Source of the DNA: Propioniciclava sinopodophylli
Lineage (GTDB): Bacteria > Actinomycetota > Actinomycetes > Propionibacteriales > Propionibacteriaceae
DNA length: 64,000 bases
Assembly (NCBI RefSeq): GCF_004324755.1
Contig: NZ_SDMQ01000002.1
Coordinates: forward strand, 248,001-312,000
Direction of reading: 5' to 3'
The position numbers and the translations under genes are program-made. Below the pieces are notes generated by a model that was not told the DNA's origin, ran no database searches, and saw only the letters and a list, made by a program, of their open reading frames with translations. The number at the start of each line of letters is the position of its first letter. The first letter of the stretch is position 1. Below, piece by piece: positions 9,225-18,269 of this stretch.

Positions 9225-11104
9225 TGAAGCGCACCCGAGTGCTCGTCGGTGTTGTCGTCGCCGCCGTCGTGCTGGCCCTCGTCGCGTGGGCGGCGTGGCC
9301 GCGCGCCGCTGAGGCCGCCTACGTGACCGCCCCGGCTTCCCGCGGGGGCATCACCCAGACCATCTCGTTGGTCGGCCCGGTCGAACGGGACGGGCAGGCG
9401 GAGGTCACCTACCGCAGCAACGGCATGGTCACCGCGGTCCACGTGCGCGTGGGCGACCAGGTTGCTGCCGGCCAGCAGGTCGTCAGCATCGACTCGGCCC
9501 CGCTGCGGCTGGCCGTGTTGCAGGCGCAGGCCCAGGTCGCCCAGGCCGAGGCGCAGTTGGACGCCGACCTGGCGGCCCAACGGTCCGGCGCCCCGGCCAT
9601 CGGCACACCGTCCACCGGCAACCCGCCAGCCGCCGCAACCCCCGGATTGCTCCCCGGCACCCCGTCCCCGGGCGGCCCGTCGCCCGGAAGTCCCCCGGCC
9701 GACGCCGCTCCGCCGGCCTACCTGACCCGGATGAACACCTCCCTGGTTAGCCTGCAGCAGGCCGTCCAGTTCCAGCAGCAGCAGTGCACCCCGGTCTTCC
9801 AGGCGCTCCAGCAGCTGCGCGAGCTCCAGGAGAACCTGCCCACCGCGATCCCCACGGCGCTGCCGACCGCCCTGCCCACGGCCGTGCCGACGGCGCTGCC
9901 CACCCGACAGCCGACCGCCGAGCCCACCGCGACGCCGACCCCGCAGGCCTCCCCCGAGCCCACGGCGTCCGCCTCCCCCGAGCCCACGGCGTCCGCCTCC
10001 CCCGAGCCGACGACCGGGCCCACGGCGTCCGCCTCCCCGAGCGCGACCCCGACGGCCCTCCCGTCGATCCCCCCGCTGGATGAGCTGACCCCCGAACTGC
10101 GCCAGCGTCTGGCCGAACTCCTTGGCATGGCCGGGCAGCTGGAGGCCTGCTCCGAGGCGATGGTCGGGCTCGCCCGCGCCGAGGGCGAGGCGGGCACGGC
10201 GATCGGCGAGGCCGTCCAGGGCTTCGCCGCCCAGACCCAGCAGGCGCAGGTGGCCCTGTCGCAGGCGCGGGCCGAGCTCGAACAGGCGATGCAGGCGGCC
10301 CAGGCGCAGGTCGAGGCCGCCGCCCGCAAGGCCGCCGAGGACGCCATCCGTCAGGCACAGGCCCAACTCGAGGCCCAGATGGCCGCCACGTACGGCGGGG
10401 TGGTGACCGACGCGACGATCGCCAGCGACCGCGCGCGGCTCGTGCAGGCCCGCCAGCAGCTCGACTCGGCGCAGGCCGACCTGGCGGCCGCCACCCAGTC
10501 CACCCCCATCGCCGGCGTCGTCGGCGCGATCGACTACGCGGTCGGCGAGAGCTCCGCCGGTCGATCGGCGGTCATCGTCGGCGACGGCGGGGCTCGCGTG
10601 AGCGTGGACGTCCCGCTCGCCGTCCGCGGTCTGGTCGCCCCCGGCGTCCCCGCCCGGGTCGGCCAGCTGGCCGCGCCCGCCACCCTGAACGGGCAGGTCA
10701 CCGGGGTCAGCGTGCTGCCCAGCACCGCCACCGGGCAGTCCTACCGCACCGAGGTCGTCGCCGACGACCCCGACCAGACGCTGCGCTCCGGGTCGTGGGC
10801 CGACGTCACGCTGACGCTCGCGCAGGCGTCCGACGTGCTCACCGTGCCGGCCTCGGCGGTGACCAAGATCACCGACACCACCGCCACCGTCGAGGTCGTG
10901 GACGCCCCCCTCGACCAGACGGCGCGCACCGTGACCGTCGTCACCGGCCGCACCGGCGGCGGGCGGGTCGAGATCGTCTCGGGCCTGGCCGAGGGGCAGA
11001 TCATCGTGCTGTCGGACACGCGCCTCCCCGTACCGGGCGGCATCGACCAGTACCAACCGATGGCCCGTTCGGGCGGCGGCGCGACCCCCACACCGGCACG
11101 ATGA
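9224..11104 (+). CDS. Second HlyD-type adaptor with a Pro/Thr-rich insert
   Basis: A second membrane-fusion protein of 626 residues in the same operon. After a membrane anchor (about 6-27) it has a barrel-sandwich half ending VHVRVGDQVAAGQQVVSID, a Gln/Ala coiled coil (about 93-125), a disordered Pro/Ser patch, another helix, and a striking PT/SPEPTA low-complexity tract at about 205-285. A long Ala/Gln coiled coil (about 320-430) follows, then the second sandwich half STPIAGVVGAIDYAVGESSA and a C-terminal barrel. ATG 9224 overlaps the permease stop by one base and has GAGGAG upstream; a GTG directly before it is possible. The large insert makes it much longer than its paralogue and suggests a wall-spanning spacer; that is inference. 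Confidence 0.85.
   Translation: MKRTRVLVGVVVAAVVLALVAWAAWPRAAEAAYVTAPASRGGITQTISLVGPVERDGQAEVTYRSNGMVTAVHVRVGDQVAAGQQVVSIDSAPLRLAVLQAQAQVAQAEAQLDADLAAQRSGAPAIGTPSTGNPPAAATPGLLPGTPSPGGPSPGSPPADAAPPAYLTRMNTSLVSLQQAVQFQQQQCTPVFQALQQLRELQENLPTAIPTALPTALPTAVPTALPTRQPTAEPTATPTPQASPEPTASASPEPTASASPEPTTGPTASASPSATPTALPSIPPLDELTPELRQRLAELLGMAGQLEACSEAMVGLARAEGEAGTAIGEAVQGFAAQTQQAQVALSQARAELEQAMQAAQAQVEAAARKAAEDAIRQAQAQLEAQMAATYGGVVTDATIASDRARLVQARQQLDSAQADLAAATQSTPIAGVVGAIDYAVGESSAGRSAVIVGDGGARVSVDVPLAVRGLVAPGVPARVGQLAAPATLNGQVTGVSVLPSTATGQSYRTEVVADDPDQTLRSGSWADVTLTLAQASDVLTVPASAVTKITDTTATVEVVDAPLDQTARTVTVVTGRTGGGRVEIVSGLAEGQIIVLSDTRLPVPGGIDQYQPMARSGGGATPTPAR
9947..10040 (+). repeat. 24-bp tandem repeat coding for SPEPTASA units
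   Basis: The unit GCCTCCCCCGAGCCCACGGC plus GTCC occurs at 9947 and 9971, with a diverged copy at 9995 and a partial fourth. It codes for the SPEPTASA tract in the second adaptor. Such exact short repeats can change copy number by slippage. Confidence 0.8.
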
Positions 11105-11484
11105 GGCGCGTCCCGGACGCGGCGGCGCTGGTCGCCGCGGGCAAGGTGGCGGCCCGGCTGGAAGCTGGCGACGAGGTCGGACGCTCCGAGCTCGCCACGG
11201 CCGTCCGCACCACTCTCGCGTGGCTGGCCCACGCCCACCCCGGGAAGCTCGTCGAGGTCCGCGTCCCGCCGTTCGGGGCCGTGCAGGTGGGCGTCCCGGG
11301 CCAGGACTCGGCGCACACGCGCGGCACGCCGCCCAACGTGGTCGAGTCCGACCCGCGCACGTGGCTGGCCCTGGCGTCCGGACGCCTCGGCTGGGCCGAC
11401 GCGCTCGCCGCCCACCGGGTCAGCGCCAGCGGGGCCCACGCCGACATCGCCGGCCTGCTGGCGGCCTTCGCCCAGGACGCGTAG
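11101..11484 (+). CDS. Sterol carrier family protein
   Basis: A 127-residue cytoplasmic protein resembling the actinobacterial sterol-carrier-like family (SCP2 fold, related to the C-terminal domain of mycothiol-dependent maleylpyruvate isomerases). The family-type core is VRVPPFGAVQVGVPG followed by HTRGTPPNVVESDPRTWLALASG and a C-terminal SGAHADIAGLL. Its ATG overlaps the previous stop (ATGA), so it is the last gene of the MacAB-like operon. A lipid-binding role is known only from the fold. The ligand is unknown, but being coupled to an export system that spans the envelope is suggestive. Confidence 0.75.
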   Translation: MRRVPDAAALVAAGKVAARLEAGDEVGRSELATAVRTTLAWLAHAHPGKLVEVRVPPFGAVQVGVPGQDSAHTRGTPPNVVESDPRTWLALASGRLGWADALAAHRVSASGAHADIAGLLAAFAQDA

Positions 11485-11515
11485 TCACCCCGACCACGAG
11501 TCCTGGCGCAGGCGC

Positions 11516-12103
11516 TCAGGAGTGGCGCCGGGCGGCGAGGACGATGACGTCGGCGTCCGGGCGGGCGTCGAGGCGACAGAGGATGCCGTCGGCGTTGGCG
11601 AACACCACGCCGGGCACGACGAAGTCGTCGGTCACCTCGCGGAAACCCAGCTCGGCGTGCAATGTGCGCGAGGCGAGGTTGCTGGCGCTGACGACGTAGA
11701 ACACCGACGAGTCGCGTTCGAGCACCCACTCCACGCGCGCCCGGGTGAGGCGGCGTCCGACCCCGCGCCGCCGGAAGGGCGGGGCCACCACGACGCCGCT
11801 GAGGTACCACCCGTCGGGGGCGTCGCGGCCGCCGTCCGCGCCGGGGGTCAGGTAGGCGAGCCAGCCGTAGGCGATGATGAGGCCCTCGTGCTCGGCCACC
11901 AGCAGTGCCTGGCAGTCGTTGTCCAGCCGGCGGGCGTGCTGGGCGGCCCACTCGGCCGGGTCACCGCCCTCGCGCGACGCCGTCAGCGCGCCGGTGAAGG
12001 CGACGTCGTCGGCGTCGGCCTCCCGAATGGTGACGCCGGCCAGCGGGACGCCGTGGGCGTCCGGCTGGTAGGGGGCGAAGAGCGTGTTCACGATGGGGAA
12101 CAC
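11516..12103 (-). CDS. GNAT family N-acetyltransferase
   Basis: 195-residue acyl-CoA-dependent acetyltransferase. The acetyl-CoA binding loop is VVVAPPFRRRGVGRRLTRA (about 109-127), preceded by strand GWYLSGV and followed by VVSASNLASRTLHAELGF, the typical motif B. Substrate unknown. The start used is GTG 12103; a second in-frame GTG is four codons later. It converges with the sterol-carrier gene and is followed upstream by glnA2 on the same strand. Confidence 0.85.
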   Translation of the reverse strand: MFPIVNTLFAPYQPDAHGVPLAGVTIREADADDVAFTGALTASREGGDPAEWAAQHARRLDNDCQALLVAEHEGLIIAYGWLAYLTPGADGGRDAPDGWYLSGVVVAPPFRRRGVGRRLTRARVEWVLERDSSVFYVVSASNLASRTLHAELGFREVTDDFVVPGVVFANADGILCRLDARPDADVIVLAARRHS

Positions 12104-12158
12104 ACTGGCACAACGGATCGGCCCGACCCCGCGCGTCCCAAACCGCGGGGGCGCACGA

Positions 12159-13496
12159 TCAGAGCGCCGGGAGCTGCTTGCTGAGCTCGAGCGGGGTGAC
12201 CTGCCTGCTGTACTCAGCCCACTCGGCGCGCTTGTTGCGCAGCACGAAGTCGTACACGTGCTCGCCGAGGGTGTCGGCGACGAGCTGGCTGTTCTCCATC
12301 GCGCGGACGGCGGCGTCCAGGCTGTTGGGCAGCGGCTTGATGCCCAGCGCCTCGCGCTGCTTCTCCGTCAGCGACCAGACGTCGTCCTCGGCCGGGTCGG
12401 GCAACTCCATCTCGTTCTCGATGCCGGACAGGCCCGCGGCCAGGATGAGCGCATAGGCGAGGTACGGGTTGACCGAGCTGTCAAGCGACCGGATCTCGAT
12501 GCGCGCCGAGCTCGCCTTGCTGGGCTTGAACATCGGGATGCGCACCATCGCCGAGCGGTTGTTCTGGCCCCACGTGATGTAGGCCGGGGCCTCGCCGCCG
12601 GCGGCGAGCCGCTTGTAGGAGTTCACCCACGGGTTCAGGACGGCGCTCAGCTCCGCCGCGTGGTGCAGCAGGCCGGCGACGAACTGGCGGCCCGTCCGGC
12701 TGAGGTTGTACTCCCCGGAGGCGTCGTAGAAGGCGTTGGTGTCGCCCTCGAACAGCGACACGTGGCTGTGCATGCCCGAGCCCGGCTGGTCGGCCAGCGG
12801 CTTGGGCATGAAGGAGGCGAACAGGTCCTGCATGACCGCCACCTCCTTCACGACCACGCGGAAGGTCATGATGTTGTCGGCCATCGTGAGCGCATCGGCG
12901 TAGCGCAGGTCGATCTCCTGCTGGCCGGGGCCCCCCTCGTGGTGGCTGAACTCGACCGAGATGCCCATCTGCTCCAGCATCGAGATCGCCGTCCGGCGGA
13001 ACTCGGTGCCGGCGGTGTCGGTGGTGTGGTCGAAGTAGCCCGAGGTGTCGACCGGGGTCGGCTCGACGCCGGGCACGATCGGGCGCTTGAACAGGTAGAA
13101 CTCGATCTCCGGGTGTACGTAGAAGGTGAACCCCATGTCGGCGGCCTTCTTCATCGTGCGCTTCAGGACGCCGCGGGGGTCGGCGAAGCTCGCCGACCCG
13201 TCGGGCAGGCCGATGTCGCAGAACAGGCGGGCTGTCCCGCCGGCGGCGCCGCGCCACGGCAGCATCTGGAACGTGGACGGGTCGGGGTGCGCCACCATGT
13301 CCGACTCGTACACACGCGCGAAGCCCTGGATGGCCGAACCGTCGAAGCCGATGCCTTCGCTCAGGGCGCCCTCCAGCTCGGCCGGGGCGATCGCCACGGA
13401 CTTCAGGAACCCCAGCACGTCGGTGAACCAGAGCCGGACGAACCGGACGTCCCGCTCCTCCATCGTGCGCAGGACGAAATCGGTCTGCTTGTCCAT
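12159..13496 (-). CDS. glnA2: Glutamine synthetase type I, GlnA2 class
   Basis: Makes glutamine from glutamate, ammonia and ATP. It has 445 residues and opens like M. tuberculosis GlnA2 (Rv2222c): FVLRTMEERDVRFVRLWFTD. Family motifs present are IGFDGSAIQGFARV, HPEIEFYLF, SHHEGGPGQQEIDLRYADAL, GSGMHSHVSLF, AYITWGQNNRSAMVRIP and IEIRSLDSSVNPYLAYA. The stretch that carries the adenylylated tyrosine in GlnA1 enzymes (NLYDLPPEE) reads DDVWSLTEKQREA here, so the GlnE target residue is missing. The ATG follows CAAGAT by six bases, suggesting a leaderless start. Some GlnA2-type enzymes have been assigned other or minor roles, so physiological glutamine supply may rest on a glnA1 outside this window. 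Confidence 0.92.
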   Translation of the reverse strand: MDKQTDFVLRTMEERDVRFVRLWFTDVLGFLKSVAIAPAELEGALSEGIGFDGSAIQGFARVYESDMVAHPDPSTFQMLPWRGAAGGTARLFCDIGLPDGSASFADPRGVLKRTMKKAADMGFTFYVHPEIEFYLFKRPIVPGVEPTPVDTSGYFDHTTDTAGTEFRRTAISMLEQMGISVEFSHHEGGPGQQEIDLRYADALTMADNIMTFRVVVKEVAVMQDLFASFMPKPLADQPGSGMHSHVSLFEGDTNAFYDASGEYNLSRTGRQFVAGLLHHAAELSAVLNPWVNSYKRLAAGGEAPAYITWGQNNRSAMVRIPMFKPSKASSARIEIRSLDSSVNPYLAYALILAAGLSGIENEMELPDPAEDDVWSLTEKQREALGIKPLPNSLDAAVRAMENSQLVADTLGEHVYDFVLRNKRAEWAEYSRQVTPLELSKQLPAL

Positions 13497-13548
13497 GCAC
13501 CCATCTTGGTCGATGCGGTGTTACACGCGGGTTACGTGGGTGCGTTGT

Positions 13549-13800
13549 CTACGGCTTGAAGGTGTCGAACGCCGAGGTGCCCCAGTCGGACTCGCCATCG
13601 CCGTCCGCGTCGTCCTCGTCCGGGTCGTTGAAGCGGGGGTCGTTCTCCCACTGCTCGTTGCGGAGCTGGGCGTGCTCGAGGGCCTGCTGGGCCTCCTCTC
13701 GGGAGCGGTACGGGCCGAGGCGATCCTCCGCCCGGCCACCCTCGTACTGCTCGACCTGGCCCGTGACCAGGTTGTAGTACCACTCGGTGTCGTGCGTCAT
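13549..13800 (-). CDS. Small acidic SPOR-like protein
   Basis: An 83-residue soluble protein with the pattern [31 protein letters not shown] and an Asp/Glu-rich tail ([16 protein letters not shown]) ending [10 protein letters not shown]. Short actinobacterial proteins of this shape are often annotated as SPOR-domain or hypothetical proteins next to map. I start at ATG 13800, which has GAGGAGGGTGGAGG upstream, rather than at the longer in-frame start 13 codons earlier. It is divergent from map with only 53 bases between the starts. Function unknown. Confidence 0.75.
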   Translation of the reverse strand: MTHDTEWYYNLVTGQVEQYEGGRAEDRLGPYRSREEAQQALEHAQLRNEQWENDPRFNDPDEDDADGDGESDWGTSAFDTFKP

Positions 13801-13841
13801 CGCCTCCACCCTCCTCGCTGAGCCCGTCGGTGCACCCACAC

Positions 13842-13847
13842 TATGAT
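13842..13847 (+). promoter_or_regulatory. -10 box, leaderless promoter of map
   Basis: TATGAT followed by six bases and GTG 13854. No Shine-Dalgarno is present, so transcription probably begins at the start codon. Confidence 0.6.
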
Positions 13848-13853
13848 CGGCGC

Positions 13854-14717
13854 GTGACTCCCATCAAGCCTCACCCGATCTCCGCGCGCCGTCCCGTCCC
13901 CGCCTCCATCGGTCGCCCCCACTACGTGGACCGCCCCGCGCCGGAGCGCTACACGGGATCGCACGTGCAGTCCGCGGAGACCATCGAGCTGATGCGGGAG
14001 AGCTCGCGCATCGCGTCCGGCGCCATGTACGCCGCGGCCGCGGCCATCGCGCCCGGCGTCACCACCGACCAGCTGGACGCCGTCGCCCACGAGTACATGC
14101 TCGACCACGGCGCCTACCCGAGCTCACTCGGCTACCGCGGCTTCCCGAAGGCGTGCTGCACGTCGGTGAACGAGGTCATCTGCCACGGCATCCCGGACGC
14201 CCGCCCGCTGGAGGACGGCGACCTGGTCAAGATCGACGTGACGGCGTTCAAGAACGGCGTCCACGGCGACAACTGCGGCACCTTCCTCTGCGGCGACGTC
14301 GACGAGGAGTCCCGCCTGCTCAGCGAGCGCACCCACGAGGCGATGATGAGGGCCATCCGCGCGGTCAAGCCGGGGCGCGAGACGAACGTGATCGGCCGGG
14401 TGATCGAGGCCTACGCCAAGCGGTTCGGCTACGGGGTGGTGCGCGAGTACACCGGCCACGGCGTCCACACCGCCTTCCACTCCGGCCTGGTGATCCTGCA
14501 CTACGACAACGAGGTGTACCGCGACGTGCTGGAGCCCGGCATGACGTTCACCATCGAGCCGATGCTCACGCTCGGCGACCCCAGCTCCCACGTCTGGGAC
14601 GACCAGTGGACCGTCGTCACCAACGACGGCTCGCGCTGCGCCCAGTGGGAGCACACGGTCGTGGTCACCGACGACGGCGTCGAGATCCTGACCCTGCCGC
14701 CGGACCAGGCCGCCTGA
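13854..14717 (+). CDS. map: Type I methionine aminopeptidase
   Basis: Removes the initiator methionine from nascent proteins. The pita-bread metallopeptidase fold is clear: [14 protein letters not shown], metal ligands D in [20 protein letters not shown] in [14 protein letters not shown] in [10 protein letters not shown] and E in [12 protein letters not shown] 45-residue N-terminal extension with [14 protein letters not shown] is typical of the actinobacterial type 1c enzymes. I prefer GTG 13854 (287 residues) because it sits six bases after TATGAT; a longer start at 13830 would begin upstream of that promoter. The gene is followed with a one-base overlap by a class IV aminotransferase. Confidence 0.95.
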   Translation: MTPIKPHPISARRPVPASIGRPHYVDRPAPERYTGSHVQSAETIELMRESSRIASGAMYAAAAAIAPGVTTDQLDAVAHEYMLDHGAYPSSLGYRGFPKACCTSVNEVICHGIPDARPLEDGDLVKIDVTAFKNGVHGDNCGTFLCGDVDEESRLLSERTHEAMMRAIRAVKPGRETNVIGRVIEAYAKRFGYGVVREYTGHGVHTAFHSGLVILHYDNEVYRDVLEPGMTFTIEPMLTLGDPSSHVWDDQWTVVTNDGSRCAQWEHTVVVTDDGVEILTLPPDQAA

Positions 14718-15571
14718 TGCGCCAGCTCGTGGCCGTCCTCGGCACCGGCGTCGTCGACGCGTCGGACGCCGTGGTCACGGCCGACGACCTCGGCATCAAC
14801 CGCGGGGACGGGGTCTTCGACGCCGCCCGCGTGGTGTCGGACGCCGCGGGCGTCCGGGTGGAGTTGCTGGAGCCACACCTGGCCCGGTTCGCCCGGTCGC
14901 ACCAGAAGATGGGTATGGCCGAGCCCGACCTCGCCGCCTGGCGCGCGCTCATCGAGGAGGCCGTCGCGGCCTGGGACGTGCCGGGCGAGGCCATCCTGAA
15001 GCTGATCGCCACCCGCGGACTGGAGCACGAGCCGGGCGCACCCGGGGCGTCCTTCCTCACCCTGACCGCCGCCGACACCGCGCCCTGCCCGCCGCTGCGC
15101 GTCATCACCCTGACCACCGGCCGGGCCTCGGACGCCTTCGCCGACGCCCCGTGGCTGCTCGGCGGGGTGAAGTCACTGTCGTACGCGGTCAACGTCGCCA
15201 TGGCCCGCGAGGCCAAGCGCCGGGGCGTGGACGACGTGCTGTTCACCTCCAGCGACGGCTACTGCCTGGAGGGCCCGCGCTCGGGACTCCTGGTCCGGTT
15301 CGGGGACGCCTTCGTCACGACGCCCGTGGCGGGCACGGGCATCCTCGACTCGGTCACGATCGGGGTCGTCGCCGAGGGCCTGCGCTCGCGCGGCCTGGCG
15401 TTCTCTGAGCGCTTGGTCACCCCGGCCGAGCTCATCGCCTCCGACGGCGGGTGGCTGCTGTCGGCCGGGCGCGGCGTGGCCGAGATCGTCGCGCTGAACG
15501 GCTCCCCCCTCGCGACGGACGCCGAGGCGTCCGCCCTGCTGTGCGAGCTGGCGGGCTTCGGCACCGCCTGA
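14717..15571 (+). CDS. Class IV aminotransferase, aminodeoxychorismate lyase-like
   Basis: PLP enzyme of fold type IV (branched-chain aminotransferase / 4-amino-4-deoxychorismate lyase family), 284 residues. The N-terminal DDLGINRGDGVFDAARV is the usual GDGVFE-type opening, the PLP lysine is in LGGVKSLSYAVNVAMAREA, and the phosphate-binding turn is EGPRSGLLVRFGD, with VAGTGILDSVTIG next. Overall it looks most like PabC-type lyases that make p-aminobenzoate for folate, but no other pab gene is nearby and a D-amino-acid or branched-chain transaminase is possible. The ATG overlaps the map stop by one base, so the two are coupled. Confidence 0.85.
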   Translation: MRQLVAVLGTGVVDASDAVVTADDLGINRGDGVFDAARVVSDAAGVRVELLEPHLARFARSHQKMGMAEPDLAAWRALIEEAVAAWDVPGEAILKLIATRGLEHEPGAPGASFLTLTAADTAPCPPLRVITLTTGRASDAFADAPWLLGGVKSLSYAVNVAMAREAKRRGVDDVLFTSSDGYCLEGPRSGLLVRFGDAFVTTPVAGTGILDSVTIGVVAEGLRSRGLAFSERLVTPAELIASDGGWLLSAGRGVAEIVALNGSPLATDAEASALLCELAGFGTA

Positions 15572-15600
15572 GCCTCGGGGAACTCCGGGCACTGTCGCGC

Positions 15601-15606
15601 TAGACT
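15601..15606 (+). promoter_or_regulatory. -10 box of rnpB
   Basis: TAGACT lies about eight bases before the predicted 5' end of RNase P RNA. A clear -35 element is not evident. Confidence 0.5.
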
Positions 15607-15614
15607 GGTCCACT

Positions 15615-15999
15615 GGACGAGTCGGCTGGGTGATCGCGGCGGGAAACCGTCGAGGAAAGTCCGGACTCCACAGAGCAGGGTGGTGGGTAACGCCCACCCG
15701 GGGCGACCCGCGGGACAGTGCCACAGAAATCAGACCGCCCCCATGGGGTAAGGGTGAAACGGCGAGGTAAGAGCTCACCGCGTTCCTGGCGACAGGGACG
15801 GCACGGCAAACCCCACCCGGAGCAAGACCAAGAAGGGCTTCGGCCCGCGGAGGCCGTTCGAGCGTTGCTCGCGCGAGGTCTCCGGGTAGGTTGCACGGCA
15901 CGGTCGGAAGGTCGTGTCGGAGGCGGCTGGCAACAGCCGTCACAGATGGATGATCACCTCTCGCGAGAGATCAGAATCCGGCTTACGGCCGGCTCGTCC
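15615..15999 (+). ncRNA. rnpB: RNase P RNA component, bacterial type A
   Basis: Catalytic RNA that cuts the 5' leader from tRNA precursors. Diagnostic blocks are present in order: GAGGAAAGTCCGGACTCC (about 15651-15668) with CACAGAGCAGG after it, GACAGTGCCACAGAAA (about 15714-15729), GGTAAGGGTGAAACGGCGAG followed by GTAAGAGCTCACCG, GATGGATGATCACC, and the 3' block AGAATCCGGCTTAC. The ends pair as helix P1: GGACGAGTCGGC at the start with GCCGGCTCGTCC at the end. About 385 nt, normal size for actinobacteria. Open reading frames predicted across it are spurious. Confidence 0.96.
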
Positions 16000-16016
16000 C
16001 CCATCCCCAGCCCCCG

Positions 16017-17444
16017 TCAGGCGCGGAACTCGACCTCACCGGTCCGCACGTCCGCCTTGGCCAGGCGTGCCGCCACCTCCTCGCCGAGTTCCGGACGCCG
16101 GCCCGTCAGCCGGGCCGCCACGGCGGGCTCGGCCAGCTGGATCTCGCCGTGGTCGTCCTTCTCGTTCCACTCCACGAGGGTGCCGGTGAAGGTCTCCCCC
16201 ACGCGGTCGGCCAGCACCAGCGCCTCCACGAGGTCGAGGATGCCCCGCTCGTACTTGTTGGAGCGCTGCGTCGCCGACCCCATCGCCTTGGGCAGGGCGT
16301 CCAGCTCGGCGCGCACCCAGTCGGGCACGGGCTCCCCCGCGCACAGCGCGAGGCAGGCCTCGCCGACGTAGCGGTCCACGAGCCGGCGCAGCGGCGCGGT
16401 GGCGTGAGCGTAGGCGGCGTTCATCGCACCGTGCAGCGGCTGCTCGGGCACCTCACCGTCGAAGGCGGCGTATCCCGCCCCGCGGAAAAGCGCCGTGCAG
16501 GCGTTCAGCATCGCCAGGTGCTTGGGCTGGGCGGGGTCGAGCGAGCGGACGAACTCGGGGTAGTTCACCTTGCCAGGCCACGTGATGCCGAGCCCCTTGG
16601 CGACGCGGCGCAGCTTGTCGATGCCGTACTGCTGGGCCGGCGGCAGCGTCCGCAGGATGCCGACCTTCGCGTCCAGCATGATCCCGGCCGCCTGAAGGCC
16701 GGTGAGCAGCGAGATCTGGGCGTTCCAGCCCTCGACCGGCAGCGTGCGGCGGAACTCGAGCTCCCAGCCGCCCGAGGAGGTGACGCGGATCTCCTGCTCG
16801 GGGATCTGCAGGCTCACGCCGCCGCGCGCCGCCTCGAGGGCCTCGCGCTTGCGTCCGACCTCGCGCAGCAGCTGCAGCGACTCGCGCGCGGTGCCGGCGT
16901 CGATGGCGTCCTGGACGCCCGCGTACGTGAGCTGCTCGCGGCTGCGGACCCGAGCGCGGACCACCGTGGTGGAGAGCGCCTCGCCCGCGGCGTCCAGCCT
17001 GTGCTCCCAGAGCAGGGCCGGGCGGAGTTGGTCCGGCAGCAGGGACGCCGCCCCCTCCGACAGCACGGGCGGGTGCAGGGGCGTCCGGCCGTCGGGGGCG
17101 TAGAGCGTGACGCCCCGCTCGTGGGCCTCGCGGTCGATCGCGCCGCCGGGAGTGACGAAGGCGCCCACGTCGGCGATGGCGTACCAGACGACGTACCCGT
17201 CGCCATCGCGCTCGATGAACACCGCCTGGTCCAGGTCGGTGGAGCCGGGCGGGTCGATGGTCACCAGGGCCAGGTCGGTGCGGTCGAGGCCAGGCAGGTC
17301 GACCGCGGACGCCGCGCGCTCGGCCTCGGCCAGCACATCGGCAGGGAAGTCCCCGGGGACCTCGAGTTCCTCGCGCAGCCGGGCCAGGCCGGCGCGGATC
17401 GGCTCGGGGGCGCCGTCACGGATCGCGAGGTGTAGTGCCGGCAC
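16017..17444 (-). CDS. RNB-domain exoribonuclease (RNase II/R family)
   Basis: 3'-5' exoribonuclease of 475 residues. The RNB catalytic core begins TIDPPGSTDLDQAVFIE, whose aspartates bind magnesium, and continues VVWYAIADVGAFVTPGGAIDREAHERGVTLYAPD and LHGAMNAAYAHATAPLRRLVDRYV, the usual RNB closing motif. The protein is compact, without obvious cold-shock domains in front and with only a short possible S1-like end, as in the short actinobacterial RNB proteins. The GTG start follows the zinc-ribbon gene's stop by three bases, so they share a transcript. It converges with rnpB. Confidence 0.92.
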   Translation of the reverse strand: MPALHLAIRDGAPEPIRAGLARLREELEVPGDFPADVLAEAERAASAVDLPGLDRTDLALVTIDPPGSTDLDQAVFIERDGDGYVVWYAIADVGAFVTPGGAIDREAHERGVTLYAPDGRTPLHPPVLSEGAASLLPDQLRPALLWEHRLDAAGEALSTTVVRARVRSREQLTYAGVQDAIDAGTARESLQLLREVGRKREALEAARGGVSLQIPEQEIRVTSSGGWELEFRRTLPVEGWNAQISLLTGLQAAGIMLDAKVGILRTLPPAQQYGIDKLRRVAKGLGITWPGKVNYPEFVRSLDPAQPKHLAMLNACTALFRGAGYAAFDGEVPEQPLHGAMNAAYAHATAPLRRLVDRYVGEACLALCAGEPVPDWVRAELDALPKAMGSATQRSNKYERGILDLVEALVLADRVGETFTGTLVEWNEKDDHGEIQLAEPAVAARLTGRRPELGEEVAARLAKADVRTGEVEFRA

Positions 17445-17447
17445 GGG

Positions 17448-18191
17448 TCAGAGACCCGACTCGGACGTGCGCACGAGGATCCGGTTGCACTCCTCGCAGC
17501 GGAGCACCTCGTCCTCGGCGGCGGCGCGGTAGCGGTTCAGGTCGGCGGCGTTCGCCTCGAGCTGGCAGCCGCCGCAGCGCCCGTGCTGGAGCAGGGCGGC
17601 GCCGACGCCGCCGGACTTCTCGGCAATGCGGGTGTAGAGCGCCAGCAGGTCGGCCGGGACGGCGGCTGCGATCGCGTCGCGCTCGGCCTCGTGGCGGCCG
17701 CGTTCGGAGGCCAGCTCCGCCAGCTTGTCCTGGCGCACGGACAGGACCTGGCGCAGCCCGTCCTCCAGTGTGGACTTGGCCTCCACCGCGCGTTCCGCGG
17801 CCTCGCGGGCGGTCTCCAGGCGCTCCATGGCGTCGAGTTGGGTGTCCTCCAGTTCGCCGATGCGGCGCTTGAGGTGGCCGATCTCCTCCAGCAGGCCCTG
17901 CAGCGCCTTCGGGTCGGTCACCGACCCGTCGGCCACGCGCTGCTCGTTGCGGGCCAGCCGCTGGCGGACGGGCTCGAGGTCGGACTCGGCCTTGGCCTGC
18001 TCGCCCTCGAGGTCGGAGACGATCGTCTCGGCGGCGATGACGCCCTCGGCGGCACGCGCGCGGTCGGCCTGCAACGCCCGGGCCCGGGCGGTCTCGGGGA
18101 GGGTGTTGCGGCGGTGGTCCAACTGGGCGATCGCGGTGTCGCTGGCCTGTAGGTCGAGCAGCCTGCGCTGCGCCTCGGCGGCAGCCTTCAT
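17448..18191 (-). CDS. C4 zinc-ribbon coiled-coil protein
   Basis: 247-residue cytoplasmic protein equivalent to M. tuberculosis Rv2229c (CT398/zf-RING_7-type). Residues about 5-175 form a long antiparallel coiled coil rich in Glu, Arg and Ala; the C-terminus holds a zinc ribbon with CGGC and CEEC pairs about 25 residues apart. Relatives are thought to bind nucleic acid or scaffold partners; the precise role is not established. ATG 18191 has AGGAGG seven bases upstream, which rules out the much longer in-frame extension. It is transcribed with the RNB exonuclease and divergent from the histidine phosphatase. Confidence 0.88.
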   Translation of the reverse strand: MKAAAEAQRRLLDLQASDTAIAQLDHRRNTLPETARARALQADRARAAEGVIAAETIVSDLEGEQAKAESDLEPVRQRLARNEQRVADGSVTDPKALQGLLEEIGHLKRRIGELEDTQLDAMERLETAREAAERAVEAKSTLEDGLRQVLSVRQDKLAELASERGRHEAERDAIAAAVPADLLALYTRIAEKSGGVGAALLQHGRCGGCQLEANAADLNRYRAAAEDEVLRCEECNRILVRTSESGL

Positions 18192-18269
18192 GGGGGAATC
18201 CTCCTGATCGCGACGGCGTGTTGGCACGATACCGCAGCGCGCGCGGGCCCCTGGTGCGACGATGGCGCC

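Noticed and set aside
15718-16371. A 217-codon plus-strand reading frame
   Set aside because: It runs across the RNase P RNA gene and into the RNB exonuclease on the other strand; it has no recognisable domain.
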